DNA of 64,000 bases from Falsigemmobacter intermedius (GTDB lineage Bacteria; Pseudomonadota; Alphaproteobacteria; Rhodobacterales; Rhodobacteraceae): positions 104,696 through 168,695 of the forward strand of contig NZ_SBLC01000007.1 in NCBI RefSeq assembly GCF_004054105.1, written 5' to 3'. Made by a program: the position numbers and the translations under genes. Every line of letters begins with the position of its first letter. Within the stretch, counting starts at the first letter, position 1. Shown one piece after another: positions 62,102 through 64,000 of this stretch. The notes under the pieces were generated by a model. It did no database searches. It was not told the origin of the DNA and was given only the letters and a program-made list of their open reading frames with translations.

Positions 62102-62843
62102 GCGCCAGAGCCCCGTCCCGCAAAAGCCCGACGTCGTGGCCGATCGCCACAAAGACCGCGCCGTTCGCCACAGCCTCTTTGCCCGCCTGCGCGCCGCCGA
62201 CCAGGATGCCGCCGGCCTTGCCATGGGCCCGGATCCGACCCAAAGCATCGCGGATGGCGTCCTGCACTTCCGGAGCGGCGGAATTGCCCGGATACCCCAT
62301 ATCGGCAGACAGATCCGCCGGGCCGATAAAGACCCCGTCCACCCCTTCGACGCTGCAAATCTCATCAAGGGCCGCCAGACCGGCGCGGCTTTCCACCTGA
62401 ACCAGCAGACAGACCTCGGCATTGGCGGTGGTGGCATAATCCGGGATCATGCCATAGCGCGCCCCGCGCCCCAGCATCCCCATGCCGCGCATCCCCTCGG
62501 GCGGATAGCGCATGGCGCGGACCAGCTCGCGGGCCTGATCTGCCGTCTCCACCATGGGGACCAGCACGGTCTGCGCGCCGATATCCAGCACCTGCTTGAT
62601 GAGCCAGGCCTCTCCGATCGGCACCCGCACGACGCAATGGGTGCCCCCCTCAGCCGCCGCCTGAAGCTGCGAAAGCATCAGCGGCAGGTCATTTGGCGAA
62701 TGCTCACCATCAATGACCAGCCAGTCATAGCCACAATGGCTCAGCATTTCGGCCACATTGGGACTGCCGAATGAGACCCAGAGCCCGATCTGCGGCTGCC
62801 CTGCGTTCAGCGCCGCTTTAAACCGGTTTACCGGTGCTGCCAT
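62082..62843 (-). CDS. HpcH/HpaI aldolase family protein
   Basis: 253 residues. Metal and pyruvate-binding motifs: HCGYDWLVIDGEHSPND, VVRVPIGEAWLIKQVLDIG, LLVQVESRAGLAALDEICSV and GVDGVFIGPADLSADMGYPG. Class II aldolase that splits 2-keto-3-deoxy acids, such as 4-hydroxy-2-oxoheptanedioate or 2-keto-3-deoxyrhamnonate, to pyruvate and an aldehyde. ATG 62843 has AGGAGG about 10 bases before. The actual substrate is unknown. Confidence 0.9.
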   Translation of the reverse strand: MAAPVNRFKAALNAGQPQIGLWVSFGSPNVAEMLSHCGYDWLVIDGEHSPNDLPLMLSQLQAAAEGGTHCVVRVPIGEAWLIKQVLDIGAQTVLVPMVETADQARELVRAMRYPPEGMRGMGMLGRGARYGMIPDYATTANAEVCLLVQVESRAGLAALDEICSVEGVDGVFIGPADLSADMGYPGNSAAPEVQDAIRDALGRIRAHGKAGGILVGGAQAGKEAVANGAVFVAIGHDVGLLRDGALALRAQMG

Positions 62844-63061
62844 TTTCTTCCCCCTCCTGCGATAATCGCCCTTCTTCTTCCCGGTGTATGACGGAACATG
62901 CGCAAGATTCTTCGATTTATTCCCCAATAAACACGATTTATTGCGCAAATGCCGTCATGGGGTGGATCATCACGCAAGAATAGCCTATCACCGCAGGAAC
63001 GGAGGGAGACGGCACAGGACCGCTCCGCCGGGGTTTCAGCCGAAGACAGAGGACGTCCGAG

Positions 63062-63874
63062 ATGGCAGTGGGTGTGTTTGATTCCGGTCTTGGTGGCCTG
63101 ACCGTTCTGGACGCGGTCAGCAAACGCCTTCCGGAGGTTCCCTTTGTATATCTTGGGGACAATGCCCATGCGCCCTATGGCGTGCGCAGCCATGACGACA
63201 TCTACAATCTGACCTGCGCCGCCGTAGAACGGCTCTGGGCGGAGGGCTGTGATCTGGTGATTCTCGCCTGCAACACCGCCTCTGCCGCCGCGCTGAAGCG
63301 GATGCAGGAAACCTGGCTGCCGAAAGACAAACGCGTGCTGGGCGTCTTCGTCCCGATGATTGAGGCCCTGACCGAGCGGAAATGGGGCGACAACTCGCCA
63401 CCGCGCGAGGTTGAGGTGAAAAACGTCGCCCTCTTTGCAACGCCTGCGACCGTGGCCAGCCGCGCGTTTCAGCGTGAACTCGCCTTCCGCGCCATCGGCG
63501 TTGATGTTGAGGCGCAGCCCTGCACCGGCGTCGTCGATGCTATTGAGCAGGGCGATGAGCAGCTGGCCGAAGCCCTGGTGCGCAGCCATGTCGAAACGCT
63601 GAAGCGCCGCATGCCCTACCCCGAGGCCGCGATCCTCGGCTGCACCCATTACCCGCTGCTGGAAGGTGCCTTCCGCAAGGCGCTCGGGCCGGAGGTCAGG
63701 GTTTTCAGCCAGGCCGATCTGGTGGCCGAATCGCTGGCCGATTATCTGCAGCGCCACCCCGAGTTCCTCGGCCCGGGCAAAGTGTCGAAATTCCTGACCA
63801 CGGGTGATGCGGAAAGCGTCTCCTCAAAGGCCACGCAGTTCCTGCGCCAGCCTTTGCATTTTGAGGCGGCCTGA
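63062..63874 (+). CDS. murI: Glutamate racemase
   Basis: 270 residues. Makes D-glutamate for peptidoglycan. [20 protein letters not shown] at the N-terminus, the two catalytic Cys in [15 protein letters not shown] and [16 protein letters not shown]. The ATG is at 63062. An ATG at 63938 (MTLLYLRSAKLAPSP) opens a frame to the window end but has no spaced ribosome site and no known family. Confidence 0.93.
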   Translation: MAVGVFDSGLGGLTVLDAVSKRLPEVPFVYLGDNAHAPYGVRSHDDIYNLTCAAVERLWAEGCDLVILACNTASAAALKRMQETWLPKDKRVLGVFVPMIEALTERKWGDNSPPREVEVKNVALFATPATVASRAFQRELAFRAIGVDVEAQPCTGVVDAIEQGDEQLAEALVRSHVETLKRRMPYPEAAILGCTHYPLLEGAFRKALGPEVRVFSQADLVAESLADYLQRHPEFLGPGKVSKFLTTGDAESVSSKATQFLRQPLHFEAA

Positions 63875-64000
63875 GGCAGCGCAGAAAGCGGCACGGAACT
63901 GGCCTTGGGGTGTTATAAGGCATCACCTCTGAAAGGATGACCCTTCTGTATCTGCGTTCTGCTAAACTGGCCCCGTCACCGGCCCCGGCCAGGGTCAGTG

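Noticed and set aside
63938..64000. ATG 63938 opening a frame to the window end
   Set aside because: GAAAGG touches the ATG with no spacing, and only 21 codons are visible; cannot be supported or excluded.
1..64000. Insertion sequences, prophage, CRISPR arrays, toxin-antitoxin pairs, secondary-metabolite clusters
   Set aside because: Looked for transposase, integrase, cas, phage structural and PKS/NRPS motifs on both strands and saw none.

Overview
The window is a high-GC stretch of alphaproteobacterial chromosome, almost certainly from a member of the Rhodobacteraceae (Rhodobacter/Paracoccus-like). The evidence is the gene order rpoZ-rsh-pdxJ-acpS-lepB-rnc-era, a 44-residue aa3 oxidase subunit IV gene, DUF1491, DUF1523 and YqaA family proteins, a SAM-II riboswitch in front of metZ, and ubiG/yidC/engB neighbours. 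It is a core region: about 76 protein genes, one tRNA-Pro(UGG), and no rRNA, CRISPR, insertion sequence or prophage that I can see. Genes are tightly packed, with many ATGA/GTGA overlaps.

Layout. 1-7 kb: a cardiolipin synthase cut by the window edge, an EEP-family nuclease/phosphatase, a SnoaL protein with a GNAT acetyltransferase, nadD, a PBP4-type dacB, and an accessory beta-solenoid membrane protein. 7-10 kb: ispH, a YqaA membrane protein, a NYN-domain protein and folK. 10-17.6 kb: rpoZ, rsh, DUF2062, then pdxJ-acpS-lepB-rnc-era and DUF1491. 17.6-23.4 kb: a GyrI-like protein, a lipoprotein, accA, and a zinc regulon (znuA divergent from zur-znuC-znuB) with a Zur-type operator between them. 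23.4-29.8 kb: an AlkB-type di-iron hydroxylase, a kinase-like protein, ftsY, a DMT transporter, yciB, an apparently frameshifted YhhN gene and a GST. 29.8-39 kb: a YidB protein, metZ under a SAM-II riboswitch, a LysR regulator divergent from urate hydroxylase puuD, a three-gene membrane operon with DUF1523, an M20 amidohydrolase with an orphan dipeptide-type binding protein, and a cupin.

39-50 kb: a YjdM protein, an L,D-transpeptidase, a DMT transporter, DUF167, a patatin, a PiT phosphate transporter, then an overlapping operon arfB - class III PLP enzyme - APH kinase - Nudix that looks like a phosphoamine-degrading module, followed by idi, gpt, pdxH and a double cold-shock-domain gene. 50-64 kb: DUF192, tRNA-Pro, a prolyl iminopeptidase, ubiG, yidC, engB, a Sua5-type TsaC, acyl-CoA dehydrogenase, an MBL hydrolase, the tiny aa3 oxidase subunit IV gene, a lipoprotein, azlC-azlD, a GNAT protein, an HpaI-type aldolase and murI.

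Points that deserve a second look: the kinase/phospho-lyase operon, a four-copy dispersed hairpin element, His-rich tracts in three components of the zinc regulon, the SAM-II leader, the broken YhhN gene, the beta-solenoid membrane protein, and the orphan M20/binding-protein/cupin group. I found no clear new defence or mobile system. All family names come from reading motifs; no database search was possible.
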